In this document: positions 53,568 to 61,887 of the stretch, one piece after another
How positions within the stretch are numbered: position 1 is the first letter of the stretch
Layout of the letters: every line of letters starts with the position of its first letter
From: Exiguobacterium sp. Leaf196
Lineage (GTDB): Bacteria > Bacillota > Bacilli > Exiguobacteriales > Exiguobacteriaceae
Direction of reading: 5' to 3'
Assembly: GCF_001423965.1 (NCBI RefSeq)
Contig: NZ_LMPV01000010.1
Coordinates: forward strand, 1-64,000
Length of the DNA: 64,000 nucleotides
Position numbers and translations under genes: made by a program
The notes under the pieces: generated by a model
Database searches by the model: none
What the model was told of the DNA's origin: nothing
What the model saw: the letters and a program-made list of their open reading frames with translations, nothing else

Positions 53568-54815
53568 GTGGACATTTTGCATATCGTAGGGCAACAACGC
53601 CTAGAAGGAACCGTATCAATCAGTGGTTCGAAGCAAAGCGCCATTCCGTGTCTTGCTGCAGCTCTACTGACGGATCAGACGGTCATTCTAGAAGGCGTGC
53701 CGGAAATTGGCGACGTCGCGACAATGATCGAGATTTTAGAGACGCTCGGCACGGTCGTGACACGTCAAGGCGATATGGTGACGATTGATCCAAGTCGGGT
53801 TGAATCGATGCCGTTAACTGGTGCGGAGACGCGCAAGTTACGCGGATCGATCTACCTCATGAGCGTTCTGGCGGCCAGATTCAAACAAGGAGTCGTCGGT
53901 CTGCCTGGGGGTTATGACATCGGACCACGACCGATTGATTTACACATTAAAGCACTGGAGCGTCTCGGTGTTTCCGTACGTAACGAGCAGGGCGTCCATT
54001 ACATGCGCGTCGACCGTCTCGTCGGAAACCGAATCTATCTCGATCTTCCGTCATTCGGAGCGACGATCAGTGCTTTACTCGTCGCTGTCTTCGCTGAAGG
54101 AACGACTGTCATCGAAAACGCTGCCTATGATCCAGAAGTCATCGATGTCAGTACGATGCTGACGAACATGGGAGCAAATGTCAAAGGGGCAGGAACGGAT
54201 GAGATTCGAATCAAAGGTGTCTCACGCCTGAGTGGTTGCCGGCATACCTTGATTCCAGACCGGATGGAAGCAGGAACGTTTTTGACGATGGGCGCGGCAC
54301 TTGGGCGCGTCACCGTCGATAACGTCATTCCGCTCCATCTCGAGAGCGTTATCCAAAAACTCGAGCGGTATGGTGCGTTGATCGAAGTGACAGATGATTC
54401 CGTCACGGCGACATTTCATGAGGCGAAGCCGGTCGATATTCGTGTCTTCCACTACGGTGGATTCCCAAGCGATCTACAACCTGTCATCTCGGCAGCGTTG
54501 TTGCAAGCGAAAGGAGCGAGTATCGTTGTCGATAAGTTGTACCCGCAACGTTTCCGACATGTACAGGAGTTACGGCGCTTAAACGCCCGAATCACGCATG
54601 AAGACGCTTCGATCATCATTCGTGGTGGCGAATCCTTACTCGGTACGGAAATCGAGGCACCAGATCCACGCGGTGGCGCAGCACTTGTCTTGGCGGGACT
54701 TCTCGCTTCAGGGGAGACGACATTGCACCACGCAGAAGTGCTTGACCAGAGTTACGAACGATTTGATCAGAAGTTGAAGGAACTAGGCGCCCTCGTATGG
54801 CGTGAAACGATTTGA
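53568..54815 (+). CDS. murZ: UDP-GlcNAc enolpyruvyltransferase-type protein (MurZ paralogue) without catalytic Cys
   Basis: A 415-residue protein of the MurA/MurZ fold, the first step of peptidoglycan synthesis. The mobile loop is LPGGYDIGPRPIDLHIK: the catalytic Cys (GGC) is replaced by Tyr116, with Asp117 next to it. The substrate-site Lys-Asn pair reads SGSKQS (Gln for Asn). Other contacts are normal: IPDRMEAGTFLT (Asp), GGFPSDLQP and the Arg in GPRP. It opens from GTG 53568 (RBS AAAGG ten bases before). It follows fsa by 28 bases in the murAB place of B. subtilis and precedes glpX. Enzyme activity is doubtful; a separate MurA elsewhere would be needed. Confidence 0.85.
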   Translation: MDILHIVGQQRLEGTVSISGSKQSAIPCLAAALLTDQTVILEGVPEIGDVATMIEILETLGTVVTRQGDMVTIDPSRVESMPLTGAETRKLRGSIYLMSVLAARFKQGVVGLPGGYDIGPRPIDLHIKALERLGVSVRNEQGVHYMRVDRLVGNRIYLDLPSFGATISALLVAVFAEGTTVIENAAYDPEVIDVSTMLTNMGANVKGAGTDEIRIKGVSRLSGCRHTLIPDRMEAGTFLTMGAALGRVTVDNVIPLHLESVIQKLERYGALIEVTDDSVTATFHEAKPVDIRVFHYGGFPSDLQPVISAALLQAKGASIVVDKLYPQRFRHVQELRRLNARITHEDASIIIRGGESLLGTEIEAPDPRGGAALVLAGLLASGETTLHHAEVLDQSYERFDQKLKELGALVWRETI

Positions 54816-54847
54816 CCGATTTGTAACAAGGGAGAGGGGACATACAC

Positions 54848-55813
54848 ATGGAGAGAAGTCTATCAATGGAACTTGTACGCGTCACGGAGGCGGCAGCACT
54901 TGCCTCTGCACGCTGGATGGGAAAAGGATTGAAGAATGAAGCGGATGATGCGGCAACAAGCGCGATGCGTGATGTCTTCGATACGATTCCGATGAAAGGA
55001 ACCGTCGTCATCGGGGAAGGCGAGATGGATGAAGCACCGATGCTTTACATTGGAGAAAAGCTAGGAAATGGGTATGGACCACGACTTGACGTCGCTGTCG
55101 ATCCGCTCGAAGGAACGAATATCGTCGCAAAAGGAACATGGGGCGCACTTGCTGTCCTCGCTGTTGCGGATGCGGGAGATTTACTCCATGCACCGGACAT
55201 GTACATGGATAAGATTGCAGTTGGTCCGGAAGCAGCAGGACACATCAGTCTGGATGCGACGATTGAAGAAAACATCGCAGCCGTCGCAAAGGCGAAGAAC
55301 AAGGAAATCGAAGACGTCGTCGTCTCGATCCTTGATCGCGAACGTCATGAAGAAATCATTCAACGGATTCGGGCAACAGGGGCACGGATTCGCTTGATTG
55401 GTGACGGTGACGTTGCTGGTGCGATCAATACGGCGTTCCCGCATACAGGGATTGATATCTTGCTCGGTTCAGGTGGTGCACCGGAAGGCGTTCTTGCTGC
55501 CGTTGCCTTGAAATGTCTCGGTGGAGAGCTCCAAGGGCGCTTGTTACCAGCAGACGATGCCGAGATCGAACGTTGTAAGAAGATGGGCATCGAAGATCCA
55601 TCGAAGATTCTCATGATGGACGATCTCGTCGCAGGAGACGACTGTATCTTTGCTGCGACAGGGGTCACGGACAGTGAGTTGATGAAAGGTGTCCAGTTCA
55701 CGGCACAAGGCGGTCAGACACACTCTGTCGTCATGCGTGCGAAATCCGGAACGGTTCGCTTCGTTGAAGGCATTCACTCGTTTAAGAAAAAACCGAAGCT
55801 TGTCATTAAGTAA
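54848..55813 (+). CDS. glpX: Fructose-1,6-bisphosphatase, class II (GlpX)
   Basis: A 321-residue class II FBPase for gluconeogenesis. Metal and substrate motifs are [18 protein letters not shown] and [20 protein letters not shown], and it ends with a Lys-rich tail. It opens [33 protein letters not shown] precedes the ATG. It follows murZ by 33 bases, the usual order (ywjI in B. subtilis). Confidence 0.96.
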   Translation: MERSLSMELVRVTEAAALASARWMGKGLKNEADDAATSAMRDVFDTIPMKGTVVIGEGEMDEAPMLYIGEKLGNGYGPRLDVAVDPLEGTNIVAKGTWGALAVLAVADAGDLLHAPDMYMDKIAVGPEAAGHISLDATIEENIAAVAKAKNKEIEDVVVSILDRERHEEIIQRIRATGARIRLIGDGDVAGAINTAFPHTGIDILLGSGGAPEGVLAAVALKCLGGELQGRLLPADDAEIERCKKMGIEDPSKILMMDDLVAGDDCIFAATGVTDSELMKGVQFTAQGGQTHSVVMRAKSGTVRFVEGIHSFKKKPKLVIK

Positions 55814-55847
55814 AAGAGACGGACTCATACGTGAGGACTTGATCGAT

Positions 55848-55895
55848 AAAAAAGAGTTGGTGTTTCGGATAATTTCCGAAACACCAACTCTTTTT
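55848..55895 (+). terminator. Terminator of glpX
   Basis: AAAGAGTTGGTGTTTCGG and CCGAAACACCAACTCTTT form a perfect 18-bp stem with loop ATAATTT and A/T flanks. Confidence 0.95.
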
Positions 55896-55933
55896 GCTAT
55901 GTTTCTAGGAATCAAGACGTTCATCCTCAACTC

Positions 55934-56130
55934 CTAGAGGAAAAGGAAACGTGCTAACGTTTTCCGCTTCGTTAAATCGTATGGGAAGATTGCAGTGTCT
56001 CCAAATCGCTCGACATGAAATTTCGTTTTGAAGAGCATTGTCTCACGTTTGACGAGCAGGACGTGATTTCATTATCGTACAGATAAGCGAATTCACGACT
56101 AAGACCTCTTAGCACCTGTGATGAAGACAT
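55934..56130 (-). pseudogene. Possible frameshifted gene remnant
   Basis: The 315-base gap after the glpX terminator contains protein-like text on the minus strand in two frames. One frame starts at ATG 56130 and gives GLSREFAYLYDNEI; a second ends at TAG 55934 and gives HVLLVKRETMLFKTKFHV then ERFGDTAIFPYDLTKRK. Joined by a frameshift near 56060, they would make a protein of about 60 residues. No family is recognised, and it may be chance. Nothing else is seen in this gap except the terminator at its end. Confidence 0.3.
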
Positions 56131-56171
56131 GCATCCTATTTCCTTCTTATGAATTGAATGAGATGAAAAAA

Positions 56172-56205
56172 AGCGATCGAGCCAATGCTCAACCGCTTTG
56201 AGATG
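56172..56205 (-). terminator. Terminator of the NlpC/P60 gene
   Basis: On the minus strand AGCGGTTGAGC-ATTG-GCTCGATCGCT forms a stem with a mismatch, followed by TTTTTT. Confidence 0.85.
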
Positions 56206-56210
56206 ATGAA

Positions 56211-56888
56211 TTAAAGGTAAGATCCTGCGCCGACAAGGCGTGAACCCCAGTACCCTGATTTGAAGCTTGAGTATTTAACGCCACCTGTTTCTGAGTTAAC
56301 CATGCTTGACTTACTTGTTGCGATCCCGACGTGTTGAATGCCGCTACCGTGTGAGAAGAAGACAAGATCTCCTGGTTGTACGCTTGAAACGCTGACTTTC
56401 TTAGAAGAAGAATATTGTGAAGAAGACGTACGTGGCAATGTTTTACCAGCCGCTTTCTTGTAAACGTAGCTTGTGAAACCAGAGCAGTCGAATCCACGAG
56501 TCGTTGTTCCGCCCCATACGTATGGTGTACCTTTATGTTTTGCTGCTTCGTTCAGGATTTTCGTCCGTTTAGAAGATGTGCTTGTTGATTTTTTAGCGCT
56601 TGAAGATGATTTGTATGTCTTTGTGTATTGTGAGAAGACATAACGTGTTTTACCGCCGTATGAGATTTTTGTCCAGCTGCCTGATTTGCCTTTGTATGTA
56701 AAGACTTGACCAGCGTTGACTTTCCCGACGATGCTTGCTTTCGTAGAAGGAGCTGTCCGAACACGAAGACCGTTGTCCGTGATCTTGACTTTCGTGACTG
56801 TTGCTGCTTCAACTTTACCTGTACCCACTGATGTAAAACCTGAAACCACTAAGGCTGCTGTCGCGATCGATGCTAGAAAACGTTTCAT
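56211..56888 (-). CDS. Secreted SH3-NlpC/P60 cell-wall hydrolase
   Basis: A 225-residue exported peptidase. The signal peptide is residues 1-28 (cleavage after VEAA). A bacterial SH3 domain (about 32-92: GLRVRTAPSTKASIVGKV, GSWTKISYGGKTRYV) is followed by a Ser/Lys linker and the NlpC/P60 domain with Cys in GGTTTRGFDCSGF and His in QHVGIATSKS. The third catalytic residue is probably Asn (MVNSE). It cleaves within the peptide of the cell wall. Single gene, divergent from rho. Confidence 0.94.
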   Translation of the reverse strand: MKRFLASIATAALVVSGFTSVGTGKVEAATVTKVKITDNGLRVRTAPSTKASIVGKVNAGQVFTYKGKSGSWTKISYGGKTRYVFSQYTKTYKSSSSAKKSTSTSSKRTKILNEAAKHKGTPYVWGGTTTRGFDCSGFTSYVYKKAAGKTLPRTSSSQYSSSKKVSVSSVQPGDLVFFSHGSGIQHVGIATSKSSMVNSETGGVKYSSFKSGYWGSRLVGAGSYL

Positions 56889-57243
56889 GTTAAGAATTCC
56901 TCCGTTTTAATGTAGTGTGTTGCGTCCGTAAGTTATATGATGAAATCATTAAGTGTGTGATTAAGCAGTGAACCTTACAACTGTGTAAGAATTTTGTCTG
57001 CAGGAATATCTTAGCATGTGCGCCCTTAAAAACGTTTTTTCAGTTAGAAGACAAAATAGATGCTTTTGTAACATAACTGAAATAATATCCTTGAATATTA
57101 CAAAGTAAGAAACGCAAAGGATTGTTGACGACGAATTTAAAAAAATATGATACCTTTAGTTCACGAAAGAAATTACATACCTCCTGATGTATGTATGGAA
57201 GTATGCTGAATGCAGTTGAATTTATAAAGAATAGGTGAAAAAC
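56889..57243 (+). promoter_or_regulatory. NlpC-rho intergenic region with the rho promoter and leader
   Basis: A 355-base AT-rich gap. TTGACG (57124-57129) and TATGAT (57146-57151) are 16 bp apart and point to rho. A dyad TACATAC-N8-GTATGTA (57174-57195) lies in the leader; it has no T run and could be a protein or RNA signal. No gene is visible in the rest. Confidence 0.5.
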
Positions 57244-58617
57244 ATGCCAACAACTGATAAAAAAGATAAACCTGAACGTTCCTATACTTTGGCTCAATTG
57301 AGCCAGCTGACATTAAAAGAATTATATGAAATCGCAAAGACGAAGAATGTCCCGCAATATCGGGAAGCCCGTAAGCGTGAGTTGATGTTCAAGATTCTAA
57401 AAGCACAGGCGGAATCAACAGGTCTTTATTTCCTCGAAGGGGTACTTGAAGTCATCCCTGGTAATCCACAAATGCAAAACGATGGTGGCTTCGGCTTCCT
57501 TCGCCCTATCAATTATTCCCAATCCTCTGAAGATATCTATATCGCCGCTTCTCAAATCCGACGCTTCAATCTACGTAATGGTGATGTCGTCACAGGTAAA
57601 GTACGCCCACCGAAGGAAAACGAACGTTTCCAAGGGTTACTTAGTGTGGAAGCCGTCAACGGCGAAGCACCGGATACAGCGCGTAACCGTTTGTTCTTCC
57701 CGGCGCTGACACCGATCTATCCGGATCGTTTAATGCGTCTTGAGACAGAGCCGCGTCATTTATCGGTTCGTGTCATGGATATGATTGCACCAGTTGGGTT
57801 TGGACAACGCGGTTTGATCGTCGCACCACCAAAAGCAGGGAAGACGTCACTCCTCAAAGAAATCGCGAACTCGATTCAAGAGAATCATCCGGATGTCGAG
57901 CTGATCATTCTATTGATCGATGAGCGACCAGAGGAAGTAACTGACATCGAGCGTTCAGTTCCGGGAGCAGACGTCGTCAGTTCAACGTTCGACGAAACAC
58001 CGGACAACCATGTGCGGATTTCTGAACTTGTCCTTGAACGGGCGATGCGACTTGTCGAACATAAAAAAGATGTCGTCATCTTGATGGATTCGATCACGCG
58101 TTTGACTCGTGCGTATAACTTAACAGTGCCGCAAAGCGGACGGACGCTTTCAGGGGGGATTGACCCAGCAGCGTTCCACAAACCAAAACGGTTCTTTGGT
58201 GCGGCGCGAAACATCGAACATGGTGGCAGTTTGACGATTCTTGCGACGGCACTCGTCGAGACGGGATCCCGCATGGATGACGTCATCTATGAGGAATTCA
58301 AAGGAACAGGAAACATGGAGCTACATCTCGATCGTAAGCTGTCGGAACGCCGAATCTTCCCGGCAATCGACATTCGCAAATCAGGTACGCGGAAGGAAGA
58401 ACTCTTGCTTCCGAAAGAGCAACTCGATGCGCTCTGGACGATTCGTCGGACGATGAACGAGTCGAACGAGTTCGTCGATACGTTCCTGCGTAAGATTCGC
58501 GACACGAAAAATAATGAAGAATTTTTTGCTGAACTTGAGAAAGAAAAGAAGAAGACGGTCCGACGTGCACCTGCTAAACCGCGTACCGTCAAGAAGGAAG
58601 CAACGACGGAAAAATAA
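57244..58617 (+). CDS. rho: Transcription termination factor Rho
   Basis: A 457-residue Rho. The N-terminal RNA-binding region ([20 protein letters not shown]) leads to the cold-shock-like domain ([29 protein letters not shown]) and the ATPase with Walker [15 protein letters not shown], Walker [16 protein letters not shown], and the [20 protein letters not shown] loop. It ends in a basic tail. ATG 57244 follows TAGGTGAAAAAC; three codons of the frame before it overlap the ribosome site. rpmE follows. Confidence 0.98.
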   Translation: MPTTDKKDKPERSYTLAQLSQLTLKELYEIAKTKNVPQYREARKRELMFKILKAQAESTGLYFLEGVLEVIPGNPQMQNDGGFGFLRPINYSQSSEDIYIAASQIRRFNLRNGDVVTGKVRPPKENERFQGLLSVEAVNGEAPDTARNRLFFPALTPIYPDRLMRLETEPRHLSVRVMDMIAPVGFGQRGLIVAPPKAGKTSLLKEIANSIQENHPDVELIILLIDERPEEVTDIERSVPGADVVSSTFDETPDNHVRISELVLERAMRLVEHKKDVVILMDSITRLTRAYNLTVPQSGRTLSGGIDPAAFHKPKRFFGAARNIEHGGSLTILATALVETGSRMDDVIYEEFKGTGNMELHLDRKLSERRIFPAIDIRKSGTRKEELLLPKEQLDALWTIRRTMNESNEFVDTFLRKIRDTKNNEEFFAELEKEKKKTVRRAPAKPRTVKKEATTEK

Positions 58618-58620
58618 CTA

Positions 58621-58708
58621 TTGCGACGCGTAAAAAAATCGTTTAGTATAGGAAGGTAACTTACTCTGGCTCAGCAAATGGACCAGGGCGGAAGGAGAGA
58701 AATCAACC
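58621..58708 (+). promoter_or_regulatory. Promoter and leader of rpmE
   Basis: TTGCGA (58621-58626) and TAGTAT (58644-58649) are 17 bp apart. The 53-base leader can fold around CTGG...CCAG (ctctgg...accaggg), reminiscent of the L31 leader RNAs of Firmicutes, which bind L31 to shut off translation. That assignment is tentative. Confidence 0.5.
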
Positions 58709-58954
58709 ATGAAACAAGGAATTCACCCTAACTACAACAAAGTAGTATTTATGGATTCAACGACTGAGTACAAATTCTTAAGCGGTTCTACTCGTTCTTC
58801 GAACGAAACGATCACTTGGGAAGATGGTAACGAGTACCCACTCATCCGTGTGGATGTGTCTTCAGACTCGCACCCATTCTACACAGGTCGTCAAAAGTTC
58901 AACGCGGCAGATGGTCGTGTCGATCGCTTCAACAAAAAATACGGCCGCAAGTAA
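58709..58954 (+). CDS. rpmE2: Ribosomal protein bL31, type B (zinc-free)
   Basis: An 81-residue bL31 of type B. It opens [19 protein letters not shown] and has [13 protein letters not shown]. No Cys is present, so the zinc ribbon of type A (CxxC) is missing. Type B L31 usually replaces type A under zinc limitation; here it occupies the normal rpmE place after rho. AAGGAGAG precedes the ATG. Confidence 0.96.
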   Translation: MKQGIHPNYNKVVFMDSTTEYKFLSGSTRSSNETITWEDGNEYPLIRVDVSSDSHPFYTGRQKFNAADGRVDRFNKKYGRK

Positions 58955-58972
58955 TTACTTGCCGGTTCTTAA

Positions 58973-59012
58973 AAAACAGCCTGCCTCCATTACGGAAGCA
59001 GGCTGTTTTTGT
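58973..59012. terminator. Bidirectional terminator
   Basis: AAAAACAGCCTGC and GCAGGCTGTTTTT form a 13-bp stem with a mostly paired inner part. It overlaps the last codons of the convergent DedA gene. Confidence 0.9.
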
Positions 59013-59640
59013 ATAGGCTGAATTGCGAACGGTACGTAAGGTACGTCTTTAAGACGAACGAGAAAGCAATCCCGCCGACGATCCCGATCAAGTACGGCAT
59101 GGCATCTGGATGTGCCAAGATGTAGTCGACGACTTTATGGAACGAGATATGACGACCAACAAAGTAGCCGGCGCCCAAGAACACACTGACCCAAATCAAA
59201 GCACCTGTATACGCGTAACTCGCAAAAATGCGAAACGGCATTTTTGAAACACCTGCAAAAAAGGCAGAGAGTTGGCGAAGACCAGGTATGTAGTAACCGA
59301 TGATCAAGACCGATTTGCCGTAACGACGAAATCCGGCTTCAGCGGAGAGAATGTGTTTTTCTGAGATGCGCATCTTTGGTCCGACGCGATGCAACAGGGG
59401 CATGCCGAGTTTTAAGCCCAGCACGTAGCTAATCGTCATTCCGATGCAACTGCCAGCGTAAGCGGCAAGAATCGTACCGAACAGCGGTAGATTGCCTTGA
59501 TGCATCCAAAAACCGGACAGGACGAGCAAGGTCTCATCAGGAACCGGCAATCCCACGATACCACCTGCGAGAAGGACGGAAAGACCAAGGGCGCCATATT
59601 GGTGCAGAATGTCATGTAAGAGATGATGAATCGGGGACAC
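58990..59640 (-). CDS. DedA-family membrane protein
   Basis: A 216-residue DedA/SNARE-associated protein with about five helices. Marks are GLPVPDETLLVLSG, AGSCIGMTISYVLGLKLG, and FRRYGKSVLIIGYYIPGLRQLSAFFAGVSKMPFRIF (the R-x3-P-G-like core). Such proteins flip or scramble phospholipids or undecaprenyl phosphate. Its 3' end overlaps the rpmE terminator. It is inserted between rpmE and tdk, which are adjacent in B. subtilis. Confidence 0.92.
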   Translation of the reverse strand: MSPIHHLLHDILHQYGALGLSVLLAGGIVGLPVPDETLLVLSGFWMHQGNLPLFGTILAAYAGSCIGMTISYVLGLKLGMPLLHRVGPKMRISEKHILSAEAGFRRYGKSVLIIGYYIPGLRQLSAFFAGVSKMPFRIFASYAYTGALIWVSVFLGAGYFVGRHISFHKVVDYILAHPDAMPYLIGIVGGIAFSFVLKTYLTYRSQFSLYKNSLLP

Positions 59641-59820
59641 CTTCTTTCGCGAGAATCTTCTTCTTTAGTGTACAGGAAATGGATGAAGGTTGGAATGAAA
59701 GGACAAAAATTCTAGGTAAAGAAAAAATGAATTTTGATTTCCGGAAGTCAACCCTTTTTCTCAATACCGTTTCGAGCTATACTCGTTAAAGTGACTATTT
59801 TTTGAGGACGGTGTCGGACG

Positions 59821-60438
59821 ATGATGCATGTAATAAATCAGTACGGCTGGATCGAAGTAATTTGTGGTAGTATGTTTTCCGGGAAATCGGAAGAGTTGAT
59901 TCGTCGTGTCAGACGGGCACAGTACGGCAAACTGCCCGTTCAAGTATTCAAGCCGGCAATCGACGACCGGTACCATGAAGAGCATGTCGTCTCTCACATC
60001 GGAAATTCCGTCGTGGCGATTCCAATGGCGACGAGTCGTGATCTCTATGCAGCAGTAGCGGAAGAAACACAAATTGTCGGAATTGATGAAGTTCAATTCT
60101 TTGATGATGAGATCGTTCAAGTCATCGAAGCACTTGCGCAAGACGGAAAACGCGTCATTTGTGCAGGACTCGATCAGGATTTCCGGGCAGAGCCATTTGG
60201 CAAGATGCCGGAATTACTGGCGCGCGCAGAATTTGTGACGAAACTTCAGGCGATCTGTCTCTCATGTGGCGATCCGGCTTCCCGGACACAACGTTTGATT
60301 GATGGAAAACCAGCGAACTATGATGATCCGATCATTTTAGTCGGCGCTTCAGAATCGTATGAGCCACGGTGCCGCCACTGCCATGAAGTGCCAGGAAAGC
60401 CGAAGCCGCTCCAAACGATGCAACACCAAAAAGGATAA
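59821..60438 (+). CDS. tdk: Thymidine kinase
   Basis: A 205-residue type II thymidine kinase of the salvage pathway. The P-loop is [10 protein letters not shown], Asp/Gln of the active site lie in GIDEVQFF, and two zinc Cys pairs are visible: CLSCGDPA and CRHCHE. The rho-rpmE-tdk order is as in B. subtilis. GAGGACGGTG precedes the first of two Met codons. Confidence 0.97.
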   Translation: MMHVINQYGWIEVICGSMFSGKSEELIRRVRRAQYGKLPVQVFKPAIDDRYHEEHVVSHIGNSVVAIPMATSRDLYAAVAEETQIVGIDEVQFFDDEIVQVIEALAQDGKRVICAGLDQDFRAEPFGKMPELLARAEFVTKLQAICLSCGDPASRTQRLIDGKPANYDDPIILVGASESYEPRCRHCHEVPGKPKPLQTMQHQKG

Positions 60439-60477
60439 ACAAAAAAGACGAACCGATGATGGTCGTCCTTTGATGTA

Positions 60478-60520
60478 ACAGCTGTTCGCTTCTAAGTGAA
60501 GACGAATAGCTGTTTTTTTA
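60478..60520. terminator. Bidirectional terminator
   Basis: AACAGCTGTTCG and CGAATAGCTGTT form the outer stem and CTTC / GAAG the inner, followed by TTTTTT. It is shared by tdk and the convergent hydrolase gene. Confidence 0.88.
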
Positions 60521-61279
60521 TTATCCCGTTTCCTGTGAGACACGGCTCGAGCGTTCGATGAAACGAATCGTCTCACGCACGATCAAATCCTGATCATGAT
60601 CGAGGGTCGCGACGTGGTACGAGTTAAGGAGACAGTAGCTTCTTTTATCATTCGTCCCGATATGCTGATGCAGGTAATCCGAGCTCGACGGCGGAACGAC
60701 GTGATCGGTCGCCGAGTAAAGAATCAATGTCGGTAGAAGGATCGATCCAAGGCGTCCTTTCGTCTCATCCATCAAGCGGACGAGTTCGAATGCACAACGA
60801 CTCGGAACGAGGTCATAGATGATTTCGAAAGCAGACCGTTTGATATCCGGTGCCCCTTCAGGTAGGTACTGTGGACCATCTTCAAACGACAGTGCTTCAT
60901 AAGACGGAACGGAGAGAGCGGCATTGATCGTAACGATGCCTGAAAATGGAATCCCGTCAGCGGCGAGCGATAGTGCGAGCGTCGCGCCCATCGATTGACC
61001 GATGACGAAGACTTGATCGCATGTTTCTTGTAAACGTGCATAGCCGTCTTGCAGGCTCTGCTTCCAACATCGAGCAGTCGATTGTTCGAACTCACGGACG
61101 TTCGTCCCGTGACCACGCAAACGTGGAGCATAGACAGTGAATCCTTTAGCAGCAAATGCCTCACCGACGTCCCGAACACTTTGCGGGGTCGCATTAAAAC
61201 CATGACAGATTAAAATGCCGATCGGTCCACCTTGAAGATAAAATGCTTCAGCACCAGTCAATACAGGATAGTTCATCAT
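60521..61279 (-). CDS. Alpha/beta hydrolase (carboxylesterase Est30-like)
   Basis: A 252-residue alpha/beta hydrolase. The nucleophile is Ser96 in GQSMG; the acid is Asp in SATDHVVPP and the His is in NSYHVATLDHD, all in order. The oxyanion segment is HGFNATPQS. It is close to carboxylesterases and monoacylglycerol lipases (Est30/YvaK). GGAGG lies before the ATG pair. A SAM-I riboswitch with a terminator lies directly upstream, which makes a role in methionine or SAM-linked metabolism likely, but no such substrate is known for this family. Confidence 0.9.
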   Translation of the reverse strand: MMNYPVLTGAEAFYLQGGPIGILICHGFNATPQSVRDVGEAFAAKGFTVYAPRLRGHGTNVREFEQSTARCWKQSLQDGYARLQETCDQVFVIGQSMGATLALSLAADGIPFSGIVTINAALSVPSYEALSFEDGPQYLPEGAPDIKRSAFEIIYDLVPSRCAFELVRLMDETKGRLGSILLPTLILYSATDHVVPPSSSDYLHQHIGTNDKRSYCLLNSYHVATLDHDQDLIVRETIRFIERSSRVSQETG

Positions 61280-61301
61280 TACTATTTTTCCTCCATTCGT
61301 G

Positions 61302-61446
61302 AAAAAAACTCGTCAACGTCACTGCTTGGACGCCCACGAGTTTTTCACCGTATCATCCAAAGCCGCGCTTTGCTGGTCGGAGCACCTTACAGATTGCAGG
61401 TTGCCGTGAAGTCATAGAGCCAGGTCTCTCGTTCACTCTTGATAAA
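61302..61446 (-). promoter_or_regulatory. SAM-I riboswitch with terminator before the hydrolase gene
   Basis: The minus strand reads TATCAAGAG (61446 down), then GAGACCTGGCTCTATGA, CGGCAACC and AAGGTGCTCCGACC, the conserved blocks of the S-box aptamer; the 3' TGATA pairs with the first TATCA to close stem P1. Next comes a terminator stem ACTCGTGGGCGTC / GACGTTGACGAGT with a T run (61308-61302), just before the ribosome site of the hydrolase. SAM binding would end transcription. Confidence 0.85.
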
Positions 61447-61699
61447 TATCATATTGGAATTGTCGGATTAATCATTGAAACGATGGTAGCACGACCGAAA
61501 ATGCCTTGTCAAATCGTTCTGGACGAATCGTGATTTGTTCTTTCAGCTAACTCATAACTTATGACTCAATCGATATGCGCCAAATGGATTATTTTTGCAA
61601 AGTTGGTTGACTTTTAAAGGTTCGACCCGTAATGTAAAAATTAGTTTTACGACATAAGCAATAACGCAACAACACACATACGAATTTCATACCGCAATA

Positions 61700-61866
61700 C
61701 TTATCCAGAGAGGTGGAGGGACTGGCCCTACGAAACCTCGGCAACAGACTCATTATGAGCACTGTGCCAATTCCATCAGACAGATGTCTGAGAGATGAGT
61801 GGAGTGGATTCTGCCACTGTGCGGATCCAGGTCTCTTCTTGTTTCTCAAGAAGGGACCTTTTTTGT
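61700..61866 (+). promoter_or_regulatory. SAM-I riboswitch with terminator before metNIQ
   Basis: CTTATCCAGAGAGGTGGAGG, ACTGGCCCTACGAAACC, CGGCAACA and the closing GATGAG are the standard S-box blocks (aptamer 61700-61798). The terminator AGGTCTCTTCTTG / CAAGAAGGGACCT with TTTTTT (61829-61864) lies 22 bases before metN. An antiterminator through GATCCAGGTCTC is likely. Confidence 0.95.
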
Positions 61867-61887
61867 TGAATGAAGGGGGAAAACGGA

